Assembly (NCBI GenBank): GCA_023400405.1
Contig: JAEXFD010000057.1
Coordinates: 1 to 64,000, forward strand
From: Pseudomonadota bacterium
Lineage (GTDB): Bacteria > Pseudomonadota > Alphaproteobacteria > Sphingomonadales > Sphingomonadaceae
DNA length: 64,000 nt
Direction of reading: 5' to 3'
The translations under genes were made by a program, and so were the position numbers. Positions 16,135 to 24,862 of the stretch are shown piece by piece (within the stretch, counting starts at the first letter, position 1; each line of letters begins with the position of its first letter). A model generated the notes under the pieces. It did no database searches and had not been told where the DNA came from. It saw nothing but the letters and a program-made list of their open reading frames with translations.

Positions 16135-16467
16135 CTAGACTTGTCTTACGCGCGCACGGCGCTGGACGAAGCCTTCAATGCTCTTGGTGGTAATCAACAC
16201 GGCGGCTCCGACCTTGATCGTTTCAAGCTCACCGGCATTGATCAGCTTGTAGATCGTGCTGCGCCCTACCATGAGCATCTGACCTGCCGCCGGAATACGC
16301 ACGCACAGCGGTAGAGGTTCGGATGCGGGCTGGGATTGTGCCGGCGCCGCGATTTGCGCGACTTCTTCTGGCATTGGCTCTGCCGCTGCCTCCATTTTGG
16401 GACGCGGCCGCCCGCCGAGCAGCAGCCGCATACCCCGCGAGTCCGTATCGTTTGCGTCGAACATCAT
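16135..16467 (-). CDS. Helix-turn-helix (AlpA/excisionase-type) protein
   Basis: A 110-residue protein with a low-complexity Ala/Pro/Glu N-terminus and a MerR/AlpA-like winged helix at about 53-105: LCVRIPAAGQMLMVGRSTIY, KLINAGELETIKVG and ITTKSIEGFVQRR. Such proteins act as recombination directionality factors or regulators of the adjacent integrase. It faces the integrase convergently with a 33-base gap. Function as excisionase is inferred from position. Confidence 0.75.
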   Translation of the reverse strand: MMFDANDTDSRGMRLLLGGRPRPKMEAAAEPMPEEVAQIAAPAQSQPASEPLPLCVRIPAAGQMLMVGRSTIYKLINAGELETIKVGAAVLITTKSIEGFVQRRARVRQV

Positions 16468-16484
16468 CTCACGATCCTATATTA

Positions 16485-16694
16485 TTAACGCCGCCGCTTG
16501 GCGAACTCGCGATCGCTGGCGAGGAAACCGGCCAGCATCGCCGGGATGAGCTCGGTCACCGTCTCTTCCTGGCCATAGGTTTCCCGGTAGAGTTCCGCAT
16601 AAGCGGTCAACGCCTCGGCCAGATCCGGCGGGATCGATATGCTCAGCTTGACCGGAGTCCGATCCGGCAGCCTGGCGAGTTTGAGATCGCCCAT
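16485..16694 (-). CDS. DUF2274 family protein, last gene of the trb operon
   Basis: A 69-residue protein of DUF2274: MGDLKLARLPDRTPVKLSIS, then PPDLAEALTAYAELYRETYG, ending in a basic tail. The beta-strand plus two helices resemble a ribbon-helix-helix fold. It is regularly found just downstream of trbI in ICEs and plasmids of this type. It follows trbI with a 1-base gap, so it belongs to the mating operon. Its role is unknown. Confidence 0.85.
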   Translation of the reverse strand: MGDLKLARLPDRTPVKLSISIPPDLAEALTAYAELYRETYGQEETVTELIPAMLAGFLASDREFAKRRR

Positions 16695-16695
16695 G

Positions 16696-17910
16696 TCAGC
16701 GTCCCCCTTCCCGCCAGGGCGCGAGCACCAGATCCTTGTGGACGACCAGTCGGACAGGAGCGCCCGGCCGGATCGTGATCGTCGGCTGGATGTTGAGGTT
16801 GCGCATGGTGATCTGGTCGCCTGCGCGCGAGACATTGTCCTGGGTCGAGCGGCGGAGCGCCTCGACCAAGTCGCCGTCGCCCGTGAACGCCAGCTCGGAG
16901 CCGACGCCAAGCAAGGACGAGAGCACCACGCCCTTGATCAGTTGCCATGTGTGCATGTCGACCTTGTCCTGGAGACCGGCATAGCCGGACGGGTCGGTCG
17001 CCGGGACATTGTCGATGCGCAGGCTGCTGCCGTCGGGCATCACGATGCGCTGCCAGACGATCAGCGCGCGCTTCTGCCCGAACGCGACGACGCTGTCGTA
17101 ACTGCCGATCAGGCGGGCGCCCTGCGGGATCAGCAGGACGCGCCCGGTCGGGCTGTCGAACACCCGCTCGGTCACCTGGGCGGTAACGAGCCCGGGGAGA
17201 TCGGAGCGCAGGCCGGTGATCAGGCTGGCGGAGATGACGCTCCCCGCGGTCAACACATAGGGCGACGGTGCGGGCATAAGGGCATGGGGATTGGTGTCGC
17301 CCTTGGGATCGAGCGCCGCGACGAACTCCGCCTTGCGCCCTTGGGCGTTCGGGTCGTTGGCCGCGTCGAGCGCGACCTTGCCAGTCGAAGCCGGCGCCGC
17401 TGCGGTTGCATTTGGCGCCATTGTTGGCTGCTCGGCACCCGGGCTGGCGCCTTGGGACCGCGAGATCAGCAGGCCCGATTCCCGCGCCGCCTTTCGCTCG
17501 GCGAGCACACGCTCGCGCTCGGCGGCGGCTGCCTGCGCCGCGGGATCGCCCGCGGGCATCGGCGTCTGCGTCTCCATGGCGAGCTGACGTTGCCGCTCGA
17601 GGATCGGCCGGCCGAGATCACCGGGCAGCGGCGGCCCGAGCTTGTGTACATCGCCATAGCTTGCCGGCAGGCCGTTCAGCGCGTCGGTCGCCGGCCGTGC
17701 CGGCTGCGAAAGCTGCTCTTCCTGGGCGACGTGGCGGAACACGGCGGGTTTGAGCGCCATCCAGGTCACCGCGATCAGGCTGACCGAGCCGATTGCCGAG
17801 ATGCCGACGATGACGCCGCGGCGGAACCGGATCGCCCGGCGCGGCTTCGCGCGGATCGCCAAGGTCTCGGGATCGACCTTCGGCGGCGCGGGAATTGCGG
17901 GCTCGGTCAC
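16696..17910 (-). CDS. trbI: Conjugal transfer protein TrbI (VirB10-like)
   Basis: A 404-residue VirB10/TrbI protein spanning the envelope in the type IV secretion core complex. It has a cytosolic N-terminus, one inner-membrane helix at about 33-53 (VIVGISAIGSVSLIAVTWMA), a Pro/Ala/Glu-rich periplasmic linker, and the C-terminal beta-barrel domain (LTAGSVISASLITGLRSDLP, VLLIPQGARLIGSYDS, VMPDGSSLRIDN). It overlaps trbG by 4 bases. Confidence 0.94.
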   Translation of the reverse strand: MTEPAIPAPPKVDPETLAIRAKPRRAIRFRRGVIVGISAIGSVSLIAVTWMALKPAVFRHVAQEEQLSQPARPATDALNGLPASYGDVHKLGPPLPGDLGRPILERQRQLAMETQTPMPAGDPAAQAAAAERERVLAERKAARESGLLISRSQGASPGAEQPTMAPNATAAAPASTGKVALDAANDPNAQGRKAEFVAALDPKGDTNPHALMPAPSPYVLTAGSVISASLITGLRSDLPGLVTAQVTERVFDSPTGRVLLIPQGARLIGSYDSVVAFGQKRALIVWQRIVMPDGSSLRIDNVPATDPSGYAGLQDKVDMHTWQLIKGVVLSSLLGVGSELAFTGDGDLVEALRRSTQDNVSRAGDQITMRNLNIQPTITIRPGAPVRLVVHKDLVLAPWREGGR

Positions 17911-18854
17911 GACTTCCTCCGCTTCGAAGCGATTTCGCCCACGCGGTCGATGCGCACCACGTCCTGATGCTTGAGCCCCAGCCGCAGTTCGGCGGCGTCG
18001 AAGATGCGGTCGACGACGTAGAAGCGGCCTTGCAGCCTATAGTTGACCAGCTGCGCCTCGCCCTTGCGATCGACCAGGAACAGCGGCGGCGCCTCGCCCA
18101 CCGCGAGGCTCGCGGGAAACTCGACATAAGTCTGCCGGCCGTCATCGAAGGCGCGCAGCGGCCGCCATACCGGCCGATCGCCGGTGATCGCATAGTTGAA
18201 ATGCAGCTGCTCGGGCGCGATGCCGGTGGCGACCGGCGTCGCCGCCTGCTTCTCCTCGGCGACCCGCTTCAGCGCGAGCAAGGCATCCTGCGGATACGTC
18301 CAGGATAGGGCCACCATCGCGGCGCCGCCGGTGCTGGTGAGCGCGAGGTGATAGCTGCGCCTGTCGGTGGTGATGAGGACATTGGTCGCCAGCCCTGCCG
18401 AGAAAGGCTTCAACAGCACATGCGTGCGCTTGGCCTCGCCGGATCCGCTGGTCGTATCGCCGATCACCCAACGGGCGGTATCGCCAGCCGCGACCGAGAT
18501 CAGCGCCTCGCCGGGCTGGAGCGCGATGTCGGTGACGCGCTCGGGCGCGGCATAGACCTGATAGAGGCTGCCATCGGCGAATGGATAAACCTGCACGGCG
18601 TTGATGAAGCCTGCTGCGATCGGCTTGCGCGTGGCGGCCCGGTTCGCGATCGCCACGCCGGTTTCGGCGGCCGATGGCTTGCGGTGCTTGATGCGACGAT
18701 GCGAAACAGGAGCCCGCGCGGCCGGCACCTTCTTCGCGGCGACCGGCTCCGCCTGCGATGCGGCAGCCGTCACGGGCTGGGATTGGGCATGGGCGCTCGC
18801 GATGAGCGCGAGCAGGGACACCGCGCCGAGCGGCGCAAGAAGGCGGCAGGTCAT
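17907..18854 (-). CDS. trbG: P-type conjugative transfer protein TrbG (VirB9-like)
   Basis: A 315-residue VirB9/TrbG protein of the outer-membrane core complex. A signal peptide ends around ASAHAQSQ. After a basic linker comes the VirB9 domain: VQVYPFADGSLYQVYAAPER, a middle region with WVIGDTTSG, and the C-terminal beta-sandwich ending RLGLKHQDVVRIDRVGE. The 4-base overlaps with trbF and trbI show translational coupling. Confidence 0.94.
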   Translation of the reverse strand: MTCRLLAPLGAVSLLALIASAHAQSQPVTAAASQAEPVAAKKVPAARAPVSHRRIKHRKPSAAETGVAIANRAATRKPIAAGFINAVQVYPFADGSLYQVYAAPERVTDIALQPGEALISVAAGDTARWVIGDTTSGSGEAKRTHVLLKPFSAGLATNVLITTDRRSYHLALTSTGGAAMVALSWTYPQDALLALKRVAEEKQAATPVATGIAPEQLHFNYAITGDRPVWRPLRAFDDGRQTYVEFPASLAVGEAPPLFLVDRKGEAQLVNYRLQGRFYVVDRIFDAAELRLGLKHQDVVRIDRVGEIASKRRKS

Positions 18855-19654
18855 TGGGCGATCTCCTGGCTGGCCGGGGTGGCGCTGTTTGCGAGGTTCG
18901 GGTCGAGCGGCGATCCGCTCGGAATATTTGCCGGCGGCGGAACGGTCGCCGGGGCCGGCTGCGCCGCCGGCACGTCCATCTCGCGGCTCCAGTCGATCGC
19001 ATCGACATAGATGCCGAGCGGGTTCTTCCGGAGCACGTCGGCGGTTGCGGGCGTCCTGGTGACGATGGTGAGGATCGCGGTCCAGTTGGACCGCCCCGCC
19101 ATCGCGCCACGCTCGAACACCGTCTCCGACCACTTCACCTGGAAGGACTTGTCCGACGCGCGCACCACGCTGACGACCTGCACCGACACGGTGCGCGTCC
19201 CGACCTGCGAGAACGGATCGGCAGCCCTCGCATAGTCACCGAGGAACTGGCTGCCGCGCTGGGTCGCGAACGCATAGGCGTCGAGCCAGTCCTGTCGCAT
19301 CACCACCGGATCGAGCGAGATCCCACGCACATTGCGGATGAACCGCGACAGGTGCCAGGCGATCTGCGGATCGGTCGGCTGGAATGCCGCTTCGGCTTCG
19401 GTGACCGCCCGGGCTTCGCCGAGCCGATCGACCTCGACCACATAGGGTGTGACCCGGCTCTGCACCGACTGCCAGAGCACGCCGGTGCCGAGACCGCCGG
19501 ACAGGATCAGGCAACCGAACGCCATCAGTCGCCAGTTGCGCGCCTGGACGCGGGCGGAGCCGATGCGGTCGTCCCAGAGCTGCCCGGCGCGTTGGTACGG
19601 CGTCTCGGGCTCGGGGGTTCGTCCATAGCGCTGGACGGGGCGCTTGAAGATCAT
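18851..19654 (-). CDS. trbF: Conjugal transfer protein TrbF (VirB8-like)
   Basis: A 267-residue VirB8-like bitopic inner-membrane protein. The N-terminus is short and cytosolic (MIFKRPVQRYGRTPEPETPY), followed by one helix at about 45-65 and a periplasmic VirB8/NTF2-like domain (VTPYVVEVDRLGEARAV; IRNVRGISLDPVVMRQDWL). The C-terminal tail is Pro/Ala-rich. It nucleates the periplasmic part of the mating channel. It overlaps trbL and trbG by 4 bases each. Confidence 0.94.
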   Translation of the reverse strand: MIFKRPVQRYGRTPEPETPYQRAGQLWDDRIGSARVQARNWRLMAFGCLILSGGLGTGVLWQSVQSRVTPYVVEVDRLGEARAVTEAEAAFQPTDPQIAWHLSRFIRNVRGISLDPVVMRQDWLDAYAFATQRGSQFLGDYARAADPFSQVGTRTVSVQVVSVVRASDKSFQVKWSETVFERGAMAGRSNWTAILTIVTRTPATADVLRKNPLGIYVDAIDWSREMDVPAAQPAPATVPPPANIPSGSPLDPNLANSATPASQEIAQ

Positions 19655-20958
19655 GGGTTGTCCCTTTCCTTGATGTCGGGGTGAGCGGACGCGCCGCCGC
19701 GATCGCTCTGGGCGAGCGTGTGCATGGCGATCTGGCGGTGGTGCCGGGCGGTCTGCTGCGCGCGCATCGCTTGCGCCCAGGCCGGCGCGCCGGAACTGGA
19801 GCCGTCGCCCTGCGAGGCGCCGGAGGCATTATTCTGGTTGAGCGCGTTCCACGCGCCCTGCCGGCCGCCCGCAGCGGCTTCGCGAAGTCCGAACGCGCCC
19901 GCCATCCGCGAGCGCGCCGCGTTGCCGGCGGCCTGCGCGACGCCGCCCAGCCCGGCGGCCATGCTCGGCTTTGCCGCCGTTTCCTTGCCGAGGGTGTAGG
20001 CGGTCGACGCCGCCGATCCCATCGAGGTGCCGGCACGGACCGCGCCGAGCGCGGCACCGCCAGCCATGCGCGCCGCACCCATCGCGGCACCGCCGGCTAG
20101 CATCGGCATCGCGGCGGCGCCGACGGTCGCGCCGAGCGCAGCGCCTGCGCCAAGCTGGGGCGCGCCGGCAACCAGTCCGGAGGCGATGCCGGGCCCGAAA
20201 ATGCCGAGGCCGAACAGCGCGAGCGCGCCGAGCGTCAGGCTCATCGCCGCCCCGAGATCGGGCTCCTGGCCCTGCATCGACGAGACGAACTCGGCGAAGA
20301 AATTGGAGCCGATGCCGACGATGACCGCGAGCACCATCACCTTGATGCCCGAGCTGACGACATTGCCGAGCACCCGCTCGGCGAGAAAGCTGGTCCGGTT
20401 CCACAGTGCGAACGGCACGAGGATGAAGCCGGCCAGCGAGGTCAATTTGAACTCGATGATCGTCACGAACATCTGCACGGCGAGGATGAAGAAGGCGAGG
20501 ATCACGACGACCCAGGCGAACAGCAGCACCATGATCGTCAGGAAATTCTCGAAGAAGCTGATGAACCCCATCATGTCGGAGGCCTGGTCGAGCAGCGGCC
20601 ATGCTGCCTGAAAGCCCGTCTCGGCGACCTTGCCTGGGCGGAGAAGATCGTCGGCGGTCAGCGAGCCGCCTCCGGCGGTGAGGCCGGCCTGCGCGAAGGA
20701 CTTGAAGACGATGTCGGCGAGCGTCGAGAAGCTGTTCAGGATGAACGCGAACGCGCCGATATAGAGGATCTTCTTGATGAAGCGGCCGAGGACATTGTCG
20801 TCACCGCCAAGCGCCCAGAACAGGCCGGCAAGCGTGATGTCGATGCCGATCAGGGTAACGGTCAGGAAATGCACCTCGCCGCCGAGCAGTCCGAACCCGC
20901 TGTCGATGTAGCGGATAAAGGCCTGCATGAAGCGGTCGATGACGCCGAGATCGTTCAC
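19651..20958 (-). CDS. trbL: P-type conjugative transfer protein TrbL (VirB6-like)
   Basis: A 435-residue polytopic inner-membrane protein (about six helices in residues 25-260), followed by a long Gly/Ala/Met-rich low-complexity region (about 260-350) and a soluble, Gln/His-rich tail. This is the TrbL/VirB6 layout. The start codon is GTG at 20958, supported by TGAGGA upstream. The 116 bases separating it from trbJ are GC-rich and hold no trbK-like gene. Confidence 0.92.
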   Translation of the reverse strand: MNDLGVIDRFMQAFIRYIDSGFGLLGGEVHFLTVTLIGIDITLAGLFWALGGDDNVLGRFIKKILYIGAFAFILNSFSTLADIVFKSFAQAGLTAGGGSLTADDLLRPGKVAETGFQAAWPLLDQASDMMGFISFFENFLTIMVLLFAWVVVILAFFILAVQMFVTIIEFKLTSLAGFILVPFALWNRTSFLAERVLGNVVSSGIKVMVLAVIVGIGSNFFAEFVSSMQGQEPDLGAAMSLTLGALALFGLGIFGPGIASGLVAGAPQLGAGAALGATVGAAAMPMLAGGAAMGAARMAGGAALGAVRAGTSMGSAASTAYTLGKETAAKPSMAAGLGGVAQAAGNAARSRMAGAFGLREAAAGGRQGAWNALNQNNASGASQGDGSSSGAPAWAQAMRAQQTARHHRQIAMHTLAQSDRGGASAHPDIKERDNP

Positions 20959-21074
20959 CGTGGAATCCTCACATCAGGGGTGGTGCCGCGGGACCCCGGC
21001 GGGGGGAGCTGGGCCGAGGCCTCGCGGGCTGCGGACGCGGGCGGCGGGGGCTGTGCCGGCCACGCCCGGTCTCG

Positions 21075-21821
21075 TTATTGCGGCGTGTAAGCGGAGCCCG
21101 AACCGAGGAACTTCTTCGTCCGGGCGCGTCCGTCGATCTCGGCCTGTGCGCGGCGCGCGGCTTCGGTCGACTGGGCGCGGTACTGCGCCGCCATCAGGTT
21201 CTGGATCTGGAACTGCTGCTTGGCGGTGAGCGCGAGCAGCTGGTTGGTCGCCTGGGTGACCTGCAGCGAACCCTCGGCGCCCTGGCTCTTCGCCACCAGC
21301 TCGCTCAAAGTCTGGGCATCGGCGTGCACGTTCTCGGCAACCTGCGCCTGCACGCCCATCGTCTGGCGGAACGCGCCCATCGCGGCGTCGAGCCGCGAAC
21401 GGGCGGTCTGGACCTGCTGGTCGCGCGTCAGCGCGGCGTCAAAGGCTTGCGGGAAGAGCTTGCGATACTGCTCGTCGATCCCGTCGACGCGGAAGCCGAT
21501 TCTCTGGGCTTGCCCCATCAGCCGGTCGATCGCCTGGAGCTTCTCGGTGATCGCCTGAATTTGCGGGAAGTCGATCTTCGACAGGTTCTTGGCCTGATTG
21601 ATCAGCATCGACGCTTCGTTCTGGAGCGACTGGATCTGATTGTTGATCTGGCTCAGCGTCCGCGCGGCGGTCAGGATGTTCTGGCTGTAATTGCTCGGAT
21701 CGAACACGGTGATCTGCGCCTGCGCGGGGGCGCTGGTCGTCACGATGCCCATCGCCAGCGATCCGGCGGCGCCGAGGCCGAGCGCAGTGGCGATCAGAAA
21801 TTTTCGGGCTTGGGTACGCAT
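21075..21821 (-). CDS. trbJ: P-type conjugative transfer protein TrbJ (VirB5-like)
   Basis: A 248-residue secreted protein, equivalent to the VirB5 minor pilin. A signal peptide (MRTQARKFLIATALGLGAAG, cleaved after APAQAQ) is followed by ITVFDPSNYSQNILTAARTL and a long helical, Gln-rich coiled region (about 50-220). The ATG at 21821 gives a proper signal sequence. It lies 4 bases downstream of the trbE stop. Confidence 0.93.
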   Translation of the reverse strand: MRTQARKFLIATALGLGAAGSLAMGIVTTSAPAQAQITVFDPSNYSQNILTAARTLSQINNQIQSLQNEASMLINQAKNLSKIDFPQIQAITEKLQAIDRLMGQAQRIGFRVDGIDEQYRKLFPQAFDAALTRDQQVQTARSRLDAAMGAFRQTMGVQAQVAENVHADAQTLSELVAKSQGAEGSLQVTQATNQLLALTAKQQFQIQNLMAAQYRAQSTEAARRAQAEIDGRARTKKFLGSGSAYTPQ

Positions 21822-21825
21822 GGCA

Positions 21826-24264
21826 CTACTCCTGTGCTTGGGGGGAAGGAAAATCGGCGAGAAGCTCCGCGGCCCAGCCGAGGCCCAGCTCGGCGAGGAA
21901 GCGGGCGGCGAAATCGGTGGGGCCGTGTTCGGCCAGCAGCGCATCGATGCGCTGCTGGCTGGCGGGATCGGACGCACCGCACAGCGCGAGCGCGATCGGC
22001 CCGAGCCCCAACTCGAACAGCCGGTTGCCGCCGGCGGACTGGAGATAATATTGCCGCTTGGGCGTGGCGCGGCTGACCAGCTCGATCTGGCGGTCGTTCA
22101 ACCCGAAGCGCGCATAGGCCTCACGCCCCTGCGGCTCGATCGCGCGATCGTTGGGGAGCAATACCCGCTGCAGACAGCTCTCGATGATTGCGGGCGCGAT
22201 CGAACTCGACGCGATATCGGCAAGGCTCTGCGTCGCGAACAGCACCGCGACATTCTTCTTGCGCAGCACCTTGAGCCATTCGCGGATGCGCGCCGCGAAC
22301 AGCGGGTGGTCGAGGAAGATCCAGGCTTCGTCGAGGATCAGCAGCGTGGGCCGTCCGTCGAACCGCTCCTCGAGCCGGTGGAACAGATAGGTCAGCACGG
22401 GCGCAACCACACCCGCCTGCCCCATCAGCGCCTCGGTCTCGAAGCACTGGACGTCGGCGAAGGCGAGATTCTGCTCGGCCGCGTCGAGCAACCGCCCATA
22501 GGGTCCTTCCAGCGTATAGGCGCCGAGGGCGGTGCGGAGCGCATTGGACTGGAGCAGCAGCGCGAGGCCAGTCAGCGTCCGCTCCTCCGGCGGCGCCGAG
22601 GCCAGGCTGAGCAGCGCCGACCAGATCTGGTCCTTGACCTCGGGAGTGACAGAGACCTTATCGTGCGCGAGAAGCGCTGCGATCCACTCGGCCGCCCAGC
22701 TGCGCTCGGTGGCATGGTCGATCCGGCGCAGCGGCTGGAACGCCAGCGTCTCGCCGGCATCGGCGCCCAGCCCCAGCGCATGGTGCGCGCCGCCCATCGC
22801 TAGCACTGCCCCGCGCGCCGAGAAGCCCTTGTCGAAGATATAGACCTGAGAGTCAGTGTAGCGCCGGAACTGCAGCGCGATCAGCGCCAGCAGCACTGAC
22901 TTGCCCGCGCCGGTGGGACCCACCACGAGCATATGGCCGACATCGCCGACATGGGTGGAGAGCCGAAACGGCGTCGAGCCCGAGGTCTGCGCATAGAGGA
23001 GCGGCGGACCGTCAAGGTGGGCGTTACGTGGCGGACCTGCCCAGACCGACGATAGCGGCATGAGGTGCGCGAGGTTCAGCGTATGGACCAAAGGCTGGCG
23101 GACATTGGCATAGGCATGTCCGGGCAGCGACGAGAGCCAGGCCTCGACCGCGTTGACGCCTTCGCGGATCGTGTTGAACCCCAGCCCGTTGACGATCCGC
23201 TCGACCTGCCGGACCTTGTCCTCGACCCGGCCGCGATCCGCGTCGCTGACCGTGATCGTCGTAGTCAGATAGCCGAACGCGACATGGTCGCCGCCCAGCT
23301 CCTGCAACGCCTGGTCGGCATCGACGACCTTGTTGTCGGCATCGCTGTCGAGCAGCGCGACCGGCTGGTTGTACATCACCTCGCGCAGCAGCTGGGTGAT
23401 CGACTTGCGCTTGTTGAACCATTGCCGGCGCAGCCTGGTCAGCACCTTGGTGGCGTCCGACTTGTCGAGCGCGATGAGGCGGGTCACCCAGCGATAGGCA
23501 AAACCCTGATGGTTGAGCGCGTCGAGGATTCCGGGCCGGCTCATGTTCGGGAAGCCGATGACGCTGAGCGTGCGGATATGTGCCTGCCCGAGCATCGGCT
23601 CGAGCCCGCCGGTCAGCGGCGTGTCGGCGAGCAGCCCGTCCAGATAGATCGGCGTCTCGGGCGCGGCGACGGAGTGCCGCCGCGTCGAGATCGTGCCGTG
23701 CAGGAACGTCAGTGTCTCGGCGTCATCGAGCGCATGGATCTCGGGCATAAAACCTGAGAAGAGATCGAGCGCGCGGTCGGTCTCGGCGATGAAGCTCGCC
23801 AGGGCGGCGCGCCAGTCCCGACCCATCTCCGCTTCGGGCCGTTCGACCAGCGATCGTCCCGCCGCGTCGCTGCTGTCCGCGGGCGGTAGCCACACCAATG
23901 TCAGATGATAGCGACTCTCATAATGCTCGCCCTCGGCGAGGAACGCCGCCCGCCGCTCCTGATCGACCAGCCACGACGCGGCGTCGGGGAAAGCGCTGTC
24001 GGGATAGGCAGCGGCCTCGCGGCGCTCGGCCTCGAAGAATAGCGCCCAGCCGGTGCCGAAGCGCTTGAGGACGTTGTTCGCCCGCGCGCAGGCCGAGACC
24101 AGTTCAGCCTCGGTGGCAGACTCGAGGTCAGGCCCGCGGAAGCGCAGTGTCCGCTGGAAGCTGCCATCCTTGTTGAGGACGATGCCGGGCGCGACCAGCG
24201 CCGCCCAGGGCAGATGGTCGGCGAGCCGGTCGGCGCGGCTGCGATACTCGGCGAGGTTCAGCAC
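21826..24264 (-). CDS. trbE: Conjugal transfer ATPase TrbE (VirB4-like)
   Basis: An 812-residue VirB4-family ATPase that powers pilus assembly and substrate transfer. The N-terminal CagE/TrbE/VirB domain begins VLNLAEYRSRADRLADHLPW. The ATPase domain has Walker A GPTGAGKS and Walker B (LLILDEAWIFLD). The GTG at 24264 is chosen because it gives the typical TrbE N-terminus (LNLAEYR) and a short overlap with trbD; frames further upstream lie inside trbD. Confidence 0.95.
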   Translation of the reverse strand: MLNLAEYRSRADRLADHLPWAALVAPGIVLNKDGSFQRTLRFRGPDLESATEAELVSACARANNVLKRFGTGWALFFEAERREAAAYPDSAFPDAASWLVDQERRAAFLAEGEHYESRYHLTLVWLPPADSSDAAGRSLVERPEAEMGRDWRAALASFIAETDRALDLFSGFMPEIHALDDAETLTFLHGTISTRRHSVAAPETPIYLDGLLADTPLTGGLEPMLGQAHIRTLSVIGFPNMSRPGILDALNHQGFAYRWVTRLIALDKSDATKVLTRLRRQWFNKRKSITQLLREVMYNQPVALLDSDADNKVVDADQALQELGGDHVAFGYLTTTITVSDADRGRVEDKVRQVERIVNGLGFNTIREGVNAVEAWLSSLPGHAYANVRQPLVHTLNLAHLMPLSSVWAGPPRNAHLDGPPLLYAQTSGSTPFRLSTHVGDVGHMLVVGPTGAGKSVLLALIALQFRRYTDSQVYIFDKGFSARGAVLAMGGAHHALGLGADAGETLAFQPLRRIDHATERSWAAEWIAALLAHDKVSVTPEVKDQIWSALLSLASAPPEERTLTGLALLLQSNALRTALGAYTLEGPYGRLLDAAEQNLAFADVQCFETEALMGQAGVVAPVLTYLFHRLEERFDGRPTLLILDEAWIFLDHPLFAARIREWLKVLRKKNVAVLFATQSLADIASSSIAPAIIESCLQRVLLPNDRAIEPQGREAYARFGLNDRQIELVSRATPKRQYYLQSAGGNRLFELGLGPIALALCGASDPASQQRIDALLAEHGPTDFAARFLAELGLGWAAELLADFPSPQAQE

Positions 24265-24530
24265 GCGAGATAGCCTTTCTGGCGAAGGTGGCGGACAAGG
24301 ACGGCCGCGAAGTCCGGATCGCGGCGGGCGGCGAACACGGCGAGGCTGTGACCGACCGCCCAGAGCACGAGCCCGGCGATCCATTGCTGAAGGCCGAGCC
24401 CGACCGCCGCCGCGATGGTCCCGTTGACGATCGCGATGACGCGCGGCGCGCCGCCGAGGAGGATCGGCGAGCCGAGGCTGGCGTGGATCGGCGCCTCGAA
24501 CCCTTCGATATGGCCGCCGCTGCCGATCAC
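24258..24530 (-). CDS. trbD: Conjugal transfer protein TrbD (VirB3-like)
   Basis: A 90-residue VirB3/TrbD protein: a short N-terminus (IEGFEAPIHASLGSPILLGG, the conserved VirB3 entry motif), two adjacent membrane helices (about 30-67), and a cytosolic tail with DPDFAAVLVRHL. The GTG start at 24530 overlaps the trbC stop by 4 bases, and its end overlaps the trbE start by 7. VirB3 proteins anchor the VirB4 ATPase to the channel. Confidence 0.9.
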   Translation of the reverse strand: MIGSGGHIEGFEAPIHASLGSPILLGGAPRVIAIVNGTIAAAVGLGLQQWIAGLVLWAVGHSLAVFAARRDPDFAAVLVRHLRQKGYLAC

Positions 24531-24862
24531 GAGATCAGCGCTCCGCCACCGAAGCTGAAGAACGACAGGAAGAAGCTCGACGCCGCGAACGCGATCGACA
24601 GGCCGAAGATGATCTGGATGAGCTTGCGGAAGCCGCCCGCCGTCTCGCCGAACGCCAGTGTCAGGCCGGTGACGATGATGATGATCACCGCGACAATCTT
24701 CGCCACCGGCCCCTGCACCGACTCCAGCACCTGCTGGAGCGGCTGCTCCCATGGCATGCCGGAGCCTGCGGCCTGAGCCTGGGTGGCAGCGATCATCACG
24801 CAGCAGAGCGCGGCGCCCGCGAACAGCGCCGGGCGGTGGTGGGCAATACGGGCAAGCGTCAT
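24527..24862 (-). CDS. trbC: Conjugal transfer pilin TrbC (VirB2-like)
   Basis: A 111-residue pilin precursor: a long signal sequence (about 1-32, ending ATQAQAAG) and two hydrophobic helices (IVAVIIIIVTGLTLAFGE and LIQIIFGLSIAFAASSFFLS). This is the TrbC/VirB2 architecture; in related systems the processed subunit is cyclised by the TraF peptidase, which is present at 42520-43041. It has 4-base overlaps with trbB and trbD. Confidence 0.93.
   Translation of the reverse strand: MTLARIAHHRPALFAGAALCCVMIAATQAQAAGSGMPWEQPLQQVLESVQGPVAKIVAVIIIIVTGLTLAFGETAGGFRKLIQIIFGLSIAFAASSFFLSFFSFGGGALIS

Noticed and set aside
20959..21074. trbK-like entry exclusion gene between trbJ and trbL
   Set aside because: The 116 bases allow only about 30 residues of Pro/Arg-rich sequence without signal peptide or lipobox.
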